From contig NZ_JAEDAL010000005.1 of the NCBI RefSeq assembly GCF_016093295.1, forward strand, positions 62,001 through 126,000: DNA of 64,000 nucleotides, read 5' to 3'. The stretch's first letter is position 1; each line of letters opens with the position of its first letter. The notes beneath the pieces are model-generated. The model made no database searches. It saw only the letters and a list, made by a program, of their open reading frames with translations, and was not told the origin of the DNA. This DNA comes from Inhella gelatinilytica (GTDB taxonomy: Bacteria; Pseudomonadota; Gammaproteobacteria; Burkholderiales; Burkholderiaceae_C). A program made the position numbers and the translations under genes. Of the stretch, positions 50,794-59,429 are shown in pieces.

Positions 50794-50828
50794 CAAAAAA
50801 AGGCCGCTCACCGAGCGGCCCTTTTTTT
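50794..50828. terminator. Bidirectional terminator between ppc and the pullulanase gene
   Basis: Stem GGCCGCTC/GAGCGGCC (50802-50809, 50813-50820) with a three-base loop, flanked by seven A on one side and seven T on the other, lies between the convergent ppc and pullulanase genes. Confidence 0.88.
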
Positions 50829-50843
50829 CGCTTTCGACGGCGA

Positions 50844-53800
50844 TCAGCGCACAAACACCGCCGCACTGCGCGCAGGCACGTTGAAGCGTCCACTGGCGGA
50901 TTCGTAGGTCGCACCGGCACGCACGCGCGCATCCGCTGCGGTGGCCGCCGCCTGCACCGGGTGGAGCTGGAAGGCCCGGTTCTTCAGGGCCTCCACCGTG
51001 ATCTGCTTAGGCTGTTTGTCCACGTTGATCACATAGACCACTTCATTGAAATTGGCCCCCGCATAGCCGCTGCCGTCGACGGCCGCTATCACCGCGGTTG
51101 GGTCCAAGCTGGCGCCCGTGTTGAAGAACCGCAAGCGGGCCTTGATGTCCGCTGCCGTGCGCAGACGCAACAGCGTCGTGCTGGCGCGAATCTTAAGCAC
51201 GTCCCGGAAGGCATCGCGCGTCCAGGCAATGTCGCTGGGCGTCGGCTTGAGGGCGCTGTTGGCGAGCAAAGGCTTGAGCACCTCCCAATTGGCTTGGTTG
51301 TCGCTCTTGAGCGGCAGCCCCGTGCCCCAGTAGTTGTCTTGGTAGCTCCAATCCAGACGGTTGAACCAGTCGCCCGCGTCATAGCTGTTGCGGTCCCCGC
51401 TCTTGCTGCGAAGCGTGTCCACCCCCGCATGGAAGTACGCCACGCCCTGGCTGAAGGCGTTGATGGCCGCCGCCAGGATTTGAACGCGAGCGCGGTCTTC
51501 TCGGCTGGTGTTGGTGGGCAGGCGGAAGGCGTTCAGGTCAAAGAGCGTGTGGTTGTCGTGGTTCTCCACGTAGTTCACCACCTCGCTGGGCTCCACCACA
51601 TAACCCACCAGTTGGTTGCCCAGGGACTGCAGCTCATTCGTCGCGCCCCAACTGGTTTCCAAGCTGTAGGAGCGGATGGATCCGGCCAAACCCGCCTTCA
51701 CCACATCGTTGGCCCAGCCCAGGTCACCGCGCGTCTTGGCCCCGCCCTGCGGGTTGGCGTCGTAGAACAGACCGTTGACAAAGCCTTGATTGCCGACGAA
51801 GCCCGTGCCCTCGCCGAAGCTGGTGCCGCGAACCTGATCGCGCAAGCGGTCGTTGAAGGTCCCGATGCCGCTGCCGTTCAAGCTCAACTGACTGGCCTGG
51901 ACGAAGCGGCGGCCATCGGCCACTTCACCGAAGTTCCAGCCCTCGCCCAGCATCTGCACCTCACGGCCCAGCTCGGTTTTGAGGCGAGCTTTGATCGCTT
52001 CCATCACCGCACGGGGCTGGTGGCCCATCACATCGAAGCGGAAGCTGGCGATCTTGTACTCGCGCGCCCACAGCAGCACCGAGTCGCTCATGAGCTTGGC
52101 CATCATGAGGTTTTCGGTTGCGGTGTTCTCGCAGCAGGTGCTTTGCTCGATGCCCCCCACGGCGTTGTAGCGGTGGTAATACCCTGGCACGACGCGGTCC
52201 AACACCGAACGCTCGCGCTGACCGGACGTGGAGGTGTGGTTGTAGACCACGTCCATGCCCACGCGCAGCCCCGCCCCATGCAGGCCCATCACCATCTGAC
52301 GGAACTCCAGCACCCGCTTGTTCAGGTCGTTGGCGTCACTGGCGTACGAGCCTTCCGGCGCGTTGTAGTGTTGCGGGTCATAGCCCCAGTTGAAGCAATC
52401 CGTGCCGCGGCTGGCCTCAACGGCGGCTTGCTGGGTTTCATCGGCCGCACCTCCAGTGAGGGTGGGCGTGCTGCACCCTGTTTCGGGGACCGAGCTGAAG
52501 TCATAGACCGGCAGCAGGTGCACATCCGTCAGGCCGGACTGAGCCAGAGCCTTCAGGTGCTTCATGCCGTTGCTGCCCGCCTCGCCAAAGGCCCCGTACT
52601 TGCCGCGGTTGGCGGCGCTGACCGTGGGGTCGTTGGCCGAGAAGTCGCGCACATGGAGTTCATAAATGCTCATGTCCGTCGGGGCCTGCACCGTGGCGGG
52701 AATGGCTGACCCGTCCCACCCCGCCGGCTTGGTCGCCGCTGCCTGCAGACTCAGTACGCCACTGCGCTTGCCGTCAGCGGTCAGCGCCACGGCGTACGGG
52801 TCGGTCACCAAGTTGCGCACCACCCCCACGCCGCGCACGTACACCTCCACCGCATAGCGGTAGGTCTTGCCCGTCAGGTCGGCCGCGGCCGTGGCCGTCC
52901 AGACCCCTGTCGCGGTGTCAAAGCTGGCGTCGTAAACGCCCTCGGCCTCACCCGTCGCATTCGGGTAGGTGAAGACCAACACCTTTTGGGCCGTCGGCGC
53001 CCACAGCTTGAAGCGAGTCGTGCTGCCGGGGCTCACCCCCAGGTCTTGGACACCCGCCGCGGCCGCATACAAGTCGTCCAGCGCGGCGGCGGACTGCAAG
53101 GCGGTGGCGTTTTGCACCTGGCCGCTCGCGTTTTCTTGAACGATCACCACCTGGTTCTTCAGCCAGGCGGCCAGGTTCCCAGCCTGCGCATCGGGCAGTT
53201 TGAAGCGCGCGCCCGCCGCAATCCATTTGAAGCGATCGGCCGCATCCGCGGGCACCGTGCCGGTAAAGCCTTCCAGGGTCAAGCTGCCGTCCGCTCCGCG
53301 CACGGCTTCACCCTTCACCGCCACGATCTGCGCTGTGGCCGAGTGATAGAGCTTCACCGTGCCGGTGCCATCCACCTGCGGCCACTGGATGAGCTGCTTG
53401 TTCAACCAAAACGCCCGCGCCTCGTTCACGTTCGCACGGCGCAGGTCCGGCGCGGCGGTGTACACGGTGGCATCGCCCTGCACCAGCCAGATCTCGCCCA
53501 CGCGGTTGGTCACCGTGAGCGTTGCATAGCGGACCTGAATGTTGTCGTTGCGACCGTCTTTGTCGTTCTCGTTCGGCGCCTTGCCGTGGATGATGAATTC
53601 CAGACTCGTGCGCGAGGCGTCCAGCTTGGGGTTCAGCACGGGGATGTCAAACACCACCTCACCCGCGCCCGCAGCGTACGAGGGCATGCGGTCAAAACCC
53701 GCCGCATTGCCCCACTGCTCAATGGCAACACCCGGCAGCCGGCTGCTGTCGAGCCCGCTCCCATTCCACAGGTGCAGGCCCCAGGCGCTGTACTGCCCGT

Positions 53801-54410
53801 CAAAGCGCTTGTAGTGGACCCGAACGGTGTCCAAATCCAAGGTCGGCGGCGGGCCACCGGCTGCAGCCAGCGAGGTGTACGTGTTCGGGTCGCCCTGCTT
53901 GCGCCAGATTTCGTTTTTGCCGGGCTTGAGCGTCAGGATTTGGTCGGCACCGCCATGGTCCTTGTCATCGCCCTTGTGGAACAGGTAGCCCACGTCGCCC
54001 GTGGTCTGCGCCAGCGGCACGTCATACACCGCCCCAAAGCCATCCGTGCGGCTGATGTTGTGGCCGTTGTTCCAGCCCGGATCTTGGGCGGACTTCCAGG
54101 TGTGGACTTGCCAACCGGTGTAATCACCCCCGGAGCGCTGGTAGTGAATGGTCAGCGTCGTGGGTTCTGCCGTGCCGCCACCGCCGCCCGTGCTGGTCTG
54201 GGCGGCTTGCGCATGAAGCACCGTCTCAAAGCCCGCATTGCCTTGCACCAGTCGCGGGTCGGGGGCCGGCGCGGGCGGCGGCGGGTTGGGCGTGGGCGTC
54301 GTGCTGCCCCCACCCCCGCCCCCGCAAGCCACGAGGGCCGCCACCAAGGTCGCCCCTACCGCAGCGCGCAGGGCGCCCCAACTCGAAGTCCAAACCTTCC
54401 CCATCGCCAT
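50844..54410 (-). CDS. Pullulanase-type alpha-1,6-glucosidase, lipoprotein
   Basis: GH13 debranching enzyme hydrolysing alpha-1,6 links in pullulan, limit dextrin or glycogen. The 1188-residue protein has a lipoprotein signal (LVAALVAC, lipid-modified C29) and a Gly-rich then Pro-rich linker (to about 55). Two CBM41-like modules follow (about 85-180 and 190-315, TTLTIHYQRSGGDYTGW and DTVRVHYKRFDGQYSAWGL), then a CBM48-like domain (about 460-560). The catalytic barrel has DVVYNH, nucleophile D793 in FRFDVMGH, acid E823 in MLGEGWNFGE and NYVENHDNHTLFD, plus the debranching FNWGYDPQHYNAPEGSY. GGGGA lies seven bases before the ATG. It is a single-gene unit with operator-like repeats upstream. Confidence 0.93.
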   Translation of the reverse strand: MAMGKVWTSSWGALRAAVGATLVAALVACGGGGGGSTTPTPNPPPPAPAPDPRLVQGNAGFETVLHAQAAQTSTGGGGGTAEPTTLTIHYQRSGGDYTGWQVHTWKSAQDPGWNNGHNISRTDGFGAVYDVPLAQTTGDVGYLFHKGDDKDHGGADQILTLKPGKNEIWRKQGDPNTYTSLAAAGGPPPTLDLDTVRVHYKRFDGQYSAWGLHLWNGSGLDSSRLPGVAIEQWGNAAGFDRMPSYAAGAGEVVFDIPVLNPKLDASRTSLEFIIHGKAPNENDKDGRNDNIQVRYATLTVTNRVGEIWLVQGDATVYTAAPDLRRANVNEARAFWLNKQLIQWPQVDGTGTVKLYHSATAQIVAVKGEAVRGADGSLTLEGFTGTVPADAADRFKWIAAGARFKLPDAQAGNLAAWLKNQVVIVQENASGQVQNATALQSAAALDDLYAAAAGVQDLGVSPGSTTRFKLWAPTAQKVLVFTYPNATGEAEGVYDASFDTATGVWTATAAADLTGKTYRYAVEVYVRGVGVVRNLVTDPYAVALTADGKRSGVLSLQAAATKPAGWDGSAIPATVQAPTDMSIYELHVRDFSANDPTVSAANRGKYGAFGEAGSNGMKHLKALAQSGLTDVHLLPVYDFSSVPETGCSTPTLTGGAADETQQAAVEASRGTDCFNWGYDPQHYNAPEGSYASDANDLNKRVLEFRQMVMGLHGAGLRVGMDVVYNHTSTSGQRERSVLDRVVPGYYHRYNAVGGIEQSTCCENTATENLMMAKLMSDSVLLWAREYKIASFRFDVMGHQPRAVMEAIKARLKTELGREVQMLGEGWNFGEVADGRRFVQASQLSLNGSGIGTFNDRLRDQVRGTSFGEGTGFVGNQGFVNGLFYDANPQGGAKTRGDLGWANDVVKAGLAGSIRSYSLETSWGATNELQSLGNQLVGYVVEPSEVVNYVENHDNHTLFDLNAFRLPTNTSREDRARVQILAAAINAFSQGVAYFHAGVDTLRSKSGDRNSYDAGDWFNRLDWSYQDNYWGTGLPLKSDNQANWEVLKPLLANSALKPTPSDIAWTRDAFRDVLKIRASTTLLRLRTAADIKARLRFFNTGASLDPTAVIAAVDGSGYAGANFNEVVYVINVDKQPKQITVEALKNRAFQLHPVQAAATAADARVRAGATYESASGRFNVPARSAAVFVR

Positions 54411-54449
54411 CGCCCATTCCCCAAAGTTCAGTGCTTGGGGTTGAGCGTA

Positions 54450-54464
54450 TGTAGTTTTGCTACA
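54450..54464 (-). promoter_or_regulatory. Operator-like inverted repeat at the pullulanase promoter (proximal)
   Basis: TGTAGTTTTGCTACA, the core of the longer perfect palindrome GTATGTAG-TTTTG-CTACATAC (54447-54467). A TTGACG -35-like element on the minus strand at 54475-54480 would place the -10 inside this repeat, so a bound repressor could block RNA polymerase. The form suits a LacI-type regulator, but the protein is not in the window. Confidence 0.5.
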
Positions 54465-54492
54465 TACAGGTGAGCGTCAAAACCCTTAGAAA

Positions 54493-54507
54493 CCTAGTGA
54501 AACTACA
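54493..54507 (-). promoter_or_regulatory. Operator-like repeat at the pullulanase promoter (distal)
   Basis: CCTAGTGAAACTACA shares the TAG-N5-CTACA layout of the proximal repeat. The two centres are 43 bp apart, about four helical turns, which would let dimers bind the same DNA face. Confidence 0.4.
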
Positions 54508-54521
54508 AAGAACTCGCCTGC

Positions 54522-54561
54522 CGAAAACAAAACGGCCGCCCGAATCACTCGGGCGGCCGTT
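54522..54561 (-). terminator. Terminator after scoB
   Basis: A perfect 13-bp stem AACGGCCGCCCGA/TCGGGCGGCCGTT (54531-54543, 54549-54561) with a five-base loop is followed on the minus strand by TTTTGTTTTC. It ends the CoA-transferase transcript before the pullulanase promoter. Confidence 0.88.
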
Positions 54562-54587
54562 GGGGGCCGGCAACGGTCGAGCGCTGC

Positions 54588-55226
54588 TCAGTTCAGCGGC
54601 ACACCCGTTTTGCTCTGCACAAACTCGCGCGTCACACCCTCGGCAAGCTCCACCAGCTTCAGGCCCTCGGGGGTCACGTCCATGACGGCCAGGTCCGTGA
54701 TGATGCGATTGACCACACCTTGACCGGTGAGCGGCAGGGTGCAGGCGGGCAGGATCTTCAGGTCTTCTGTGCCGTCTTTCTTCTTGGCCACGTGCTCCAT
54801 CAACACGATGACGCGTTTGACGCCAGCCACGAGGTCCATGGCGCCCCCCATGCCCTTAACCATCTTGCCGGGAATCATCCAATTGGCCAGATCGCCCTTG
54901 TGGGTGACCTGCATGGCGCCCAGGATGGAGAGGTTGATCTTGCCACCCCGGATCATGGCAAAGCTCTCGTGGCTGCCAAAGATGGAGCTGCCCGGCAGGG
55001 TGGTCACGGTTTGCTTGCCGGCGTTGATGAGGTCGGCGTCGACTTCGTCCTCCGTGGGGAAGGGGCCGATGCCGAGCATGCCGTTCTCGCTTTGCAACCA
55101 CACCTCTTTGTCGGCGGGAACGTGGTTGGCCACCAGGGTGGGGATGCCAATGCCGAGGTTGACGTAGAAGCCATCCTGCAGCTCTTGGGCGGCGCGCTGC
55201 GCCATTTGGTCTTGGGTCCAGGCCAT
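54588..55226 (-). CDS. scoB: 3-oxoacid CoA-transferase subunit B
   Basis: Beta subunit of a family I CoA-transferase of the succinyl-CoA:acetoacetate type. The 212-residue protein contains [18 protein letters not shown], the catalytic Glu47 in [72 protein letters not shown] in parts, and [16 protein letters not shown]-like text. It lies 12 bases after scoA. With 3-hydroxybutyrate dehydrogenase nearby, acetoacetate is the likely acceptor; substrate specificity is inferred. Confidence 0.93.
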   Translation of the reverse strand: MAWTQDQMAQRAAQELQDGFYVNLGIGIPTLVANHVPADKEVWLQSENGMLGIGPFPTEDEVDADLINAGKQTVTTLPGSSIFGSHESFAMIRGGKINLSILGAMQVTHKGDLANWMIPGKMVKGMGGAMDLVAGVKRVIVLMEHVAKKKDGTEDLKILPACTLPLTGQGVVNRIITDLAVMDVTPEGLKLVELAEGVTREFVQSKTGVPLN

Positions 55227-55238
55227 CGTGTCAGCTCC

Positions 55239-55937
55239 TCAAGCGGGTCGCGTGGTGCGCTTCTCGATGCGCTTTTCGGGGTTGGGGTTGTGCACGATGC
55301 GGTGCACGTAGATGCCGGGCAGGTGCACGTCATCGGGGGCGATCTCGCCCACTTCGACGATGCGCTCGACCTCGACCACGCAGACCTTTCCGGCCATGGC
55401 GGCCGCGGGGTTGAAGTTGCGCGCGGTGAGGTTGAAGCGCAGGTTGCCGCTCTTATCGGCCACGTCGGCTTTGACCAGGCTGAGTTCCGGCGTCAGCGCG
55501 CGTTCCATGACATAGGTTTGGCCATCAAACTCGCGCAGCTCTTTGCCTTCGGCCACCAGCGTGCCCACGCCGGTGCGAGTGAAGAAGGCCGGAATGCCCG
55601 CCCCGCCGGCGCGCAGCTTCTCGGCCAGCGTGCCCTGGGGCGTGAACTCCAACTCCAGCTCGCCCGCCAGGTACTGGCGCTCGAACTCTTTGTTCTCACC
55701 CACGTAGCTGGAGATCATCTTCTTGATCTGGCGCGTTTCCAGGAGCTTGCCCAGGCCGAACCCGTCGACCCCAGCGTTGTTGGAAATGGCGGTGATGTTC
55801 TTGACGCCCGAGTCTTTGAGCGCCTCGATCAGCGCCTCGGGAATGCCACACAGGCCAAAACCGCCCACGGCGATCAGTTGATCGTCGTGAACCAGGCCTT
55901 CGAGGGCCGCAGCGGCGCTCGGGTAGATCTTGTTCAT
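55239..55937 (-). CDS. scoA: 3-oxoacid CoA-transferase subunit A
   Basis: Alpha subunit of the same enzyme. The 232-residue protein has the family I A-subunit motifs LIAVGGFGLCGIPEALIEALKDSGVKNITAISNNAG in parts, GLGKLLETRQIKKMISSYVGEN, YLAGELELEFTPQGTLAEKLRAGGAGIPAFFTRTGVGT in parts and CVVEVERIVEVGEIAPDDVHLPGIYVHRI. The two subunits together match succinyl-CoA:3-ketoacid CoA-transferase in length and order. It follows an alpha/beta hydrolase gene by 80 bp. Confidence 0.94.
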   Translation of the reverse strand: MNKIYPSAAAALEGLVHDDQLIAVGGFGLCGIPEALIEALKDSGVKNITAISNNAGVDGFGLGKLLETRQIKKMISSYVGENKEFERQYLAGELELEFTPQGTLAEKLRAGGAGIPAFFTRTGVGTLVAEGKELREFDGQTYVMERALTPELSLVKADVADKSGNLRFNLTARNFNPAAAMAGKVCVVEVERIVEVGEIAPDDVHLPGIYVHRIVHNPNPEKRIEKRTTRPA

Positions 55938-56017
55938 GGGGTGAGGAACCTCAATTCGGTAAGCCCGTCAGCTTACGTGAAAACCAAGGGCTTGCTGCAG
56001 CGCAGCAGAGCCCGACC

Positions 56018-56884
56018 TTACAACGTGGGCGCAACCGGCACCACTTGCGCCAACCAGCCCTCCAGGGCCGCGTGTGCGACGGGTTCGTCCAGCGTGGGCG
56101 CGTGGCCCCGATTGGGCACCGTGACCGCCTGCAAACCCGGCAGGCGCTGCTGCATCTCGACCACGGTCTCGGCCTGGAGCAGGTCCGACAGCTCACCGCG
56201 CAGCAGCAGCTGGGGCAAGGTGCCCACGGCCTCGAACAGCGGCCACAGGGGCGGCACGGCACTGCCATTGGCCAGGCCCTGAGCAATGGCGGGGTCGTAG
56301 TCCGGCACCCACGCCGCGCCCTCCCCGCGCCAGGTCTCCAGGACCATGCGCCGCCAGTCCGCAGCCGTCCAGTCGGGGAACACGGAGCCCTGTACGGCGG
56401 CCGTCAGCGCCATGGCTTCGGCCAGGCTGTTCGCCCGCACGGGCTGGCCCACATAGCCCGCAATGCGGGCCAGCCCAGCGGGGTCCAGCACCGGGCCCAC
56501 GTCGTTGAGCACCACGCCGCGCACCCGCGCGGGCTGCCAGGCGGCCAGCATGATCCCCATCATGCCGCCCAGCGAGGTGCCGATGATGGTGACCTGCGCG
56601 ACCTCCAGTTCATCCAGCAGGCGGCCCATGTCCGCCACATAGCGATCCGGGCGGTATCGCGCAGGGTCAGCGTCCCACGCGGACAGGCCCCGGCCCCGCT
56701 GATCGGGACACAGCACCCGGTAGCGCGGTCCCAACCGAGCGGCGAGCGCGGCAAAGTCCCGGCCGTTGCGGGTCAACCCCGGCAGGCAGAGCAGCACCGG
56801 GGCGGTTTCATCGGCTCCGGGGTAGTCGGCCACATGGAGGCGCAGTCCGTCCTCGCTGGCGTAAAAGCGATGCAGAGCGTGCAT
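56018..56884 (-). CDS. Alpha/beta hydrolase (first of two related copies)
   Basis: Alpha/beta-hydrolase-fold enzyme, probably an esterase. The 288-residue protein has the oxyanion region LCLPGLTRNGRDFAALAARLG, LCPDQRGRGLSAWD, nucleophile S104 in IIGTSLGGMMG, acid Asp in LLRGELSDLLQ and His in NRGHAPTLDEP. There is no signal peptide, so it is cytosolic. It is clearly related to the hydrolase at 60229-61065 (shared GRD, RVLCPD-GRGLS-W, LNDVGP). The ATG at 56884 is preferred over the upstream GTG. It lies between the TonB receptor and scoA. Confidence 0.85.
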   Translation of the reverse strand: MHALHRFYASEDGLRLHVADYPGADETAPVLLCLPGLTRNGRDFAALAARLGPRYRVLCPDQRGRGLSAWDADPARYRPDRYVADMGRLLDELEVAQVTIIGTSLGGMMGIMLAAWQPARVRGVVLNDVGPVLDPAGLARIAGYVGQPVRANSLAEAMALTAAVQGSVFPDWTAADWRRMVLETWRGEGAAWVPDYDPAIAQGLANGSAVPPLWPLFEAVGTLPQLLLRGELSDLLQAETVVEMQQRLPGLQAVTVPNRGHAPTLDEPVAHAALEGWLAQVVPVAPTL

Positions 56885-56959
56885 GGCAATCGGATCAAGA
56901 GGCCGGCGAGGGGGCACTGCCACCCCGCCGGCGGGTCGGTCTTAGGAGCCTAAGCGGCC

Positions 56960-59140
56960 TCAGAAACGATAGGTGGTGGTGAAGCTCACCTGACGCGGGG
57001 CACCGTAGAAGCCATTGAGCACCCCGAGCGCCGGGATGTTGTAGCCGTCCGTGCGATAGGCCTTGTCACTGAGGTTGCTGCCTTGCAGGGCAAAGGTCCA
57101 GTTTCGATCCCGTTCCCAGATCACACCCGCCGACCACAGGGCATAACCGGTCTGCGCGATGACCTCGCTCAGGTCCGTGGTCGGGTAGACCTTGCTGCGG
57201 TAGCTCACCCCCACGCGAGTGCGCACTTCGCCGCCCAAGGGAAACGCCGTGCGGTACTCAACGTCCATCGCGCCCGAGACCTTGGGCGTGTTGCTGAACT
57301 TCTTCTGATCGGCGATGTTGACGCCCTTGTCCAGGTACTCGTCGTACTTGGCATCCAACACCGCCGCATTGCCCTTGAAGGTCCAGTTGCGCGTGGGGCG
57401 CCAGATCCATTCGAGTTCCAGACCGTTGACGGTCGCCTTGCCCGCGTTGGTGAAGTCACCGAAGAAGCCTGGCTGGCCATTGGCCTGGGTGTACGACGTG
57501 AACACCGAGAGTTGAACGTTTTTGTAGTTGTTGTGGAAGGCCGCGGCATTGAGCTCCAACCGACCCTGGTCAAACAGCATCTTGGCACCCACCTCCAAGC
57601 TGTCCAGCGTTTCGTCCTCGAACGGCTTGCTGGACGACGGCACGGCCGTGACATTGGCGCGGATGTTGTAGCCACCGCTCTTGAAGCCGCGCGAAGCCGT
57701 GGCATAGAGCTTGGTGTCGCGGCTCAGCTCATAGCCCAGCGACAACTTGGGGGAGGTGTTGTTGACCGTGCGCGTCTTGTCAAAGTTCGACACCGTGGCG
57801 GTCGGCGTGGTGAAGGTCGCATCGCTGTAGGCGCGGTTGAGCACCACGGCGCGCTTTTCTTCGCGCGTGGCACGCAGGCCGGCCGAGAGCGTCAGGGCAG
57901 AGGTCAGCTCCCAATCCCAGTCCGCGTAGGCCGCCGTGCTGCTGGTGTAGACCTCTCCGCGCGTGTCACCGAAGCTCAGGTTGAAGAAGTTGTTGCGCAC
58001 CTGACCGCCAGCCTGGCCTTCAAAGCGGTAGAGACCGATGACGCCGCCCCCTGCGCGCGTGAATTGCAGTTCATGGCTGCGGGCGTGGTCGCTGTAGAAG
58101 GCGCGCACATCGGCTACCTTGTTGGGGCGGCCATCAAAGTCGATGGAGGTGTCGGTGTCGCTGGAGCGGTAGCTGCTGATGAATTTGCCGCTCCAGTCCT
58201 TGCCCAGGTCGAAGTTGACCGTCCAGGCGTGGCCGCCGGCTTCGGTCATGTTGGCGTTGGGCATGCCGCTGGCGATGTCGTACCGGCTGGGGTCCAGCAC
58301 GTCGTTGGCAATGAACTTGTTGGTGGCCATGCGCTGGAAGCCGCGCATGTTGGAGTGGTCGTTCGTGCGGTCAGCCGCGAACTGCACCGACAGCGGCAGG
58401 CTGCTGGGGAACCAGCCCAGTTGCACGCGAGCGGCCTCGGTGTCCTGATTGCTGACATCGGTACCGTCGGTCAGGTTCTTGCCAAACCCGTCGCGCTGCG
58501 CCTTGGCCACCGCCACACGGCCGCGCCACTCCCCACTGTCGGTGCCACCGCCCAGCGCCGCCTTGAACTGGCGCTGGCCGTAGTCGCCCAGCGTCAAAGA
58601 CGCCACGCCTTCCGTCTTCGTGCCCAAGGGACGGGACACGTACTTCACCGCACCGCCAATGGTGTTCTTACCGTACAGCGTGCCCTGCGGGCCACGCAGC
58701 ACTTCGATGCGCTGCACGTCAAAGACCTCCAGCAGGGCCCCCTGCGGGCGCGCCATGTAGACGTCATCCAGGTAGATGCCCACCCCCGGGTCGACGCCCC
58801 ACAGCGGATCGGCCTGCCCCACACCGCGAATGAAGGTGGTGATGGTGCTGTTGCTGCCGCGCGCTGCGTACACGGTCAGGCTGGGCACATTGCCCTGCAA
58901 ATCCCCCAGGTTCTTGATGTTCAAGCGGTCCAGGCTCTGGGCCGTCAGGGCCGTCACAGCCACCGGACTGTCCTGCAGGGTTTCTTCGCGCTTGCGGGCG
59001 GTGACCACCACTTTTTCCAGCGCGCCCTCATCAGCCTCGGTCTTTTTTTCAGGGGCGGTTTGGGCGCCGACCGGAGCCGCCATCAGGGCCAGTACGGCCA
59101 GGGCCAGGGGATGCAAACGCACGACAGACGACACAGACAT
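56960..59140 (-). CDS. TonB-dependent outer-membrane receptor
   Basis: Outer-membrane active transporter energised by TonB-ExbBD. The 726-residue protein has a signal peptide (LHPLALAVLALMAAPVGAQT, cut near 26), a TonB-box-like region LEKVVVTARKREETLQDSPV, the plug domain (TTFIRGVGQADPLWGVDPGVGIYLDDVYM; RIEVLRGPQGTLYGKNTIGGAV in parts) and a 22-strand barrel ending with Phe (FTTTYRF). The start at MSVSSVVR has GGAG eight bases upstream; the longer open frame is not credible. No iron or vitamin genes are adjacent, so a carbon-substrate role is likely from context. Confidence 0.9.
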   Translation of the reverse strand: MSVSSVVRLHPLALAVLALMAAPVGAQTAPEKKTEADEGALEKVVVTARKREETLQDSPVAVTALTAQSLDRLNIKNLGDLQGNVPSLTVYAARGSNSTITTFIRGVGQADPLWGVDPGVGIYLDDVYMARPQGALLEVFDVQRIEVLRGPQGTLYGKNTIGGAVKYVSRPLGTKTEGVASLTLGDYGQRQFKAALGGGTDSGEWRGRVAVAKAQRDGFGKNLTDGTDVSNQDTEAARVQLGWFPSSLPLSVQFAADRTNDHSNMRGFQRMATNKFIANDVLDPSRYDIASGMPNANMTEAGGHAWTVNFDLGKDWSGKFISSYRSSDTDTSIDFDGRPNKVADVRAFYSDHARSHELQFTRAGGGVIGLYRFEGQAGGQVRNNFFNLSFGDTRGEVYTSSTAAYADWDWELTSALTLSAGLRATREEKRAVVLNRAYSDATFTTPTATVSNFDKTRTVNNTSPKLSLGYELSRDTKLYATASRGFKSGGYNIRANVTAVPSSSKPFEDETLDSLEVGAKMLFDQGRLELNAAAFHNNYKNVQLSVFTSYTQANGQPGFFGDFTNAGKATVNGLELEWIWRPTRNWTFKGNAAVLDAKYDEYLDKGVNIADQKKFSNTPKVSGAMDVEYRTAFPLGGEVRTRVGVSYRSKVYPTTDLSEVIAQTGYALWSAGVIWERDRNWTFALQGSNLSDKAYRTDGYNIPALGVLNGFYGAPRQVSFTTTYRF

Positions 59141-59429
59141 GAAGGACTCTCCGGTGAATGAAAACTGAGGTTCAAAAACACCCGATGCGAACTGCGCACC
59201 GGTGACCTTGGCTGGGATTTCGCAAGTTGCGTGCCGAAAGCGCAAACCCACGGGAAAACCATCAGAAACCAGGGTTGGAGGCTGGATTTGGGGGCACCGG
59301 CCGTCCCCGCAGGCGGGTCCCGGGCTCCGCTTGTCGCCAGGGCAACGGCGCGGTGCACGGATTGCAGACAGGCGGCGGCGGTCTTGCTGTCTGATTTCCA
59401 GGCGCTGCCTGGAATCCAGACACTGAAAG
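59141..59429. other. 289-bp non-coding gap between 3-hydroxybutyrate dehydrogenase and TonB receptor genes
   Basis: The longest gene-free stretch between complete genes here. On the minus strand it holds two hairpins just after the dehydrogenase stop: TTCCAGGC-GCT-GCCTGGAA (59396-59414) and CAGACAG/CTGTCTG (59365-59393). Neither is followed by a T run. The rest is likely promoter and leader of the receptor gene. No riboswitch of a type I know is recognised. Confidence 0.5.

Noticed and set aside
52986-54473. 495-codon open frame antisense to the pullulanase N-terminal part
   Set aside because: A shadow of the CBM region and signal peptide; no start context and no motifs.
57083-59161. 692-codon open frame antisense to the TonB-dependent receptor
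   Set aside because: The receptor on the other strand has signal peptide, plug and barrel motifs; the antisense product has none.
59141-59429. Riboswitch in the leader of the TonB-dependent receptor
   Set aside because: Only simple hairpins are seen; I could not identify conserved boxes of cobalamin or other known riboswitches. A covariance-model search would be needed to decide.
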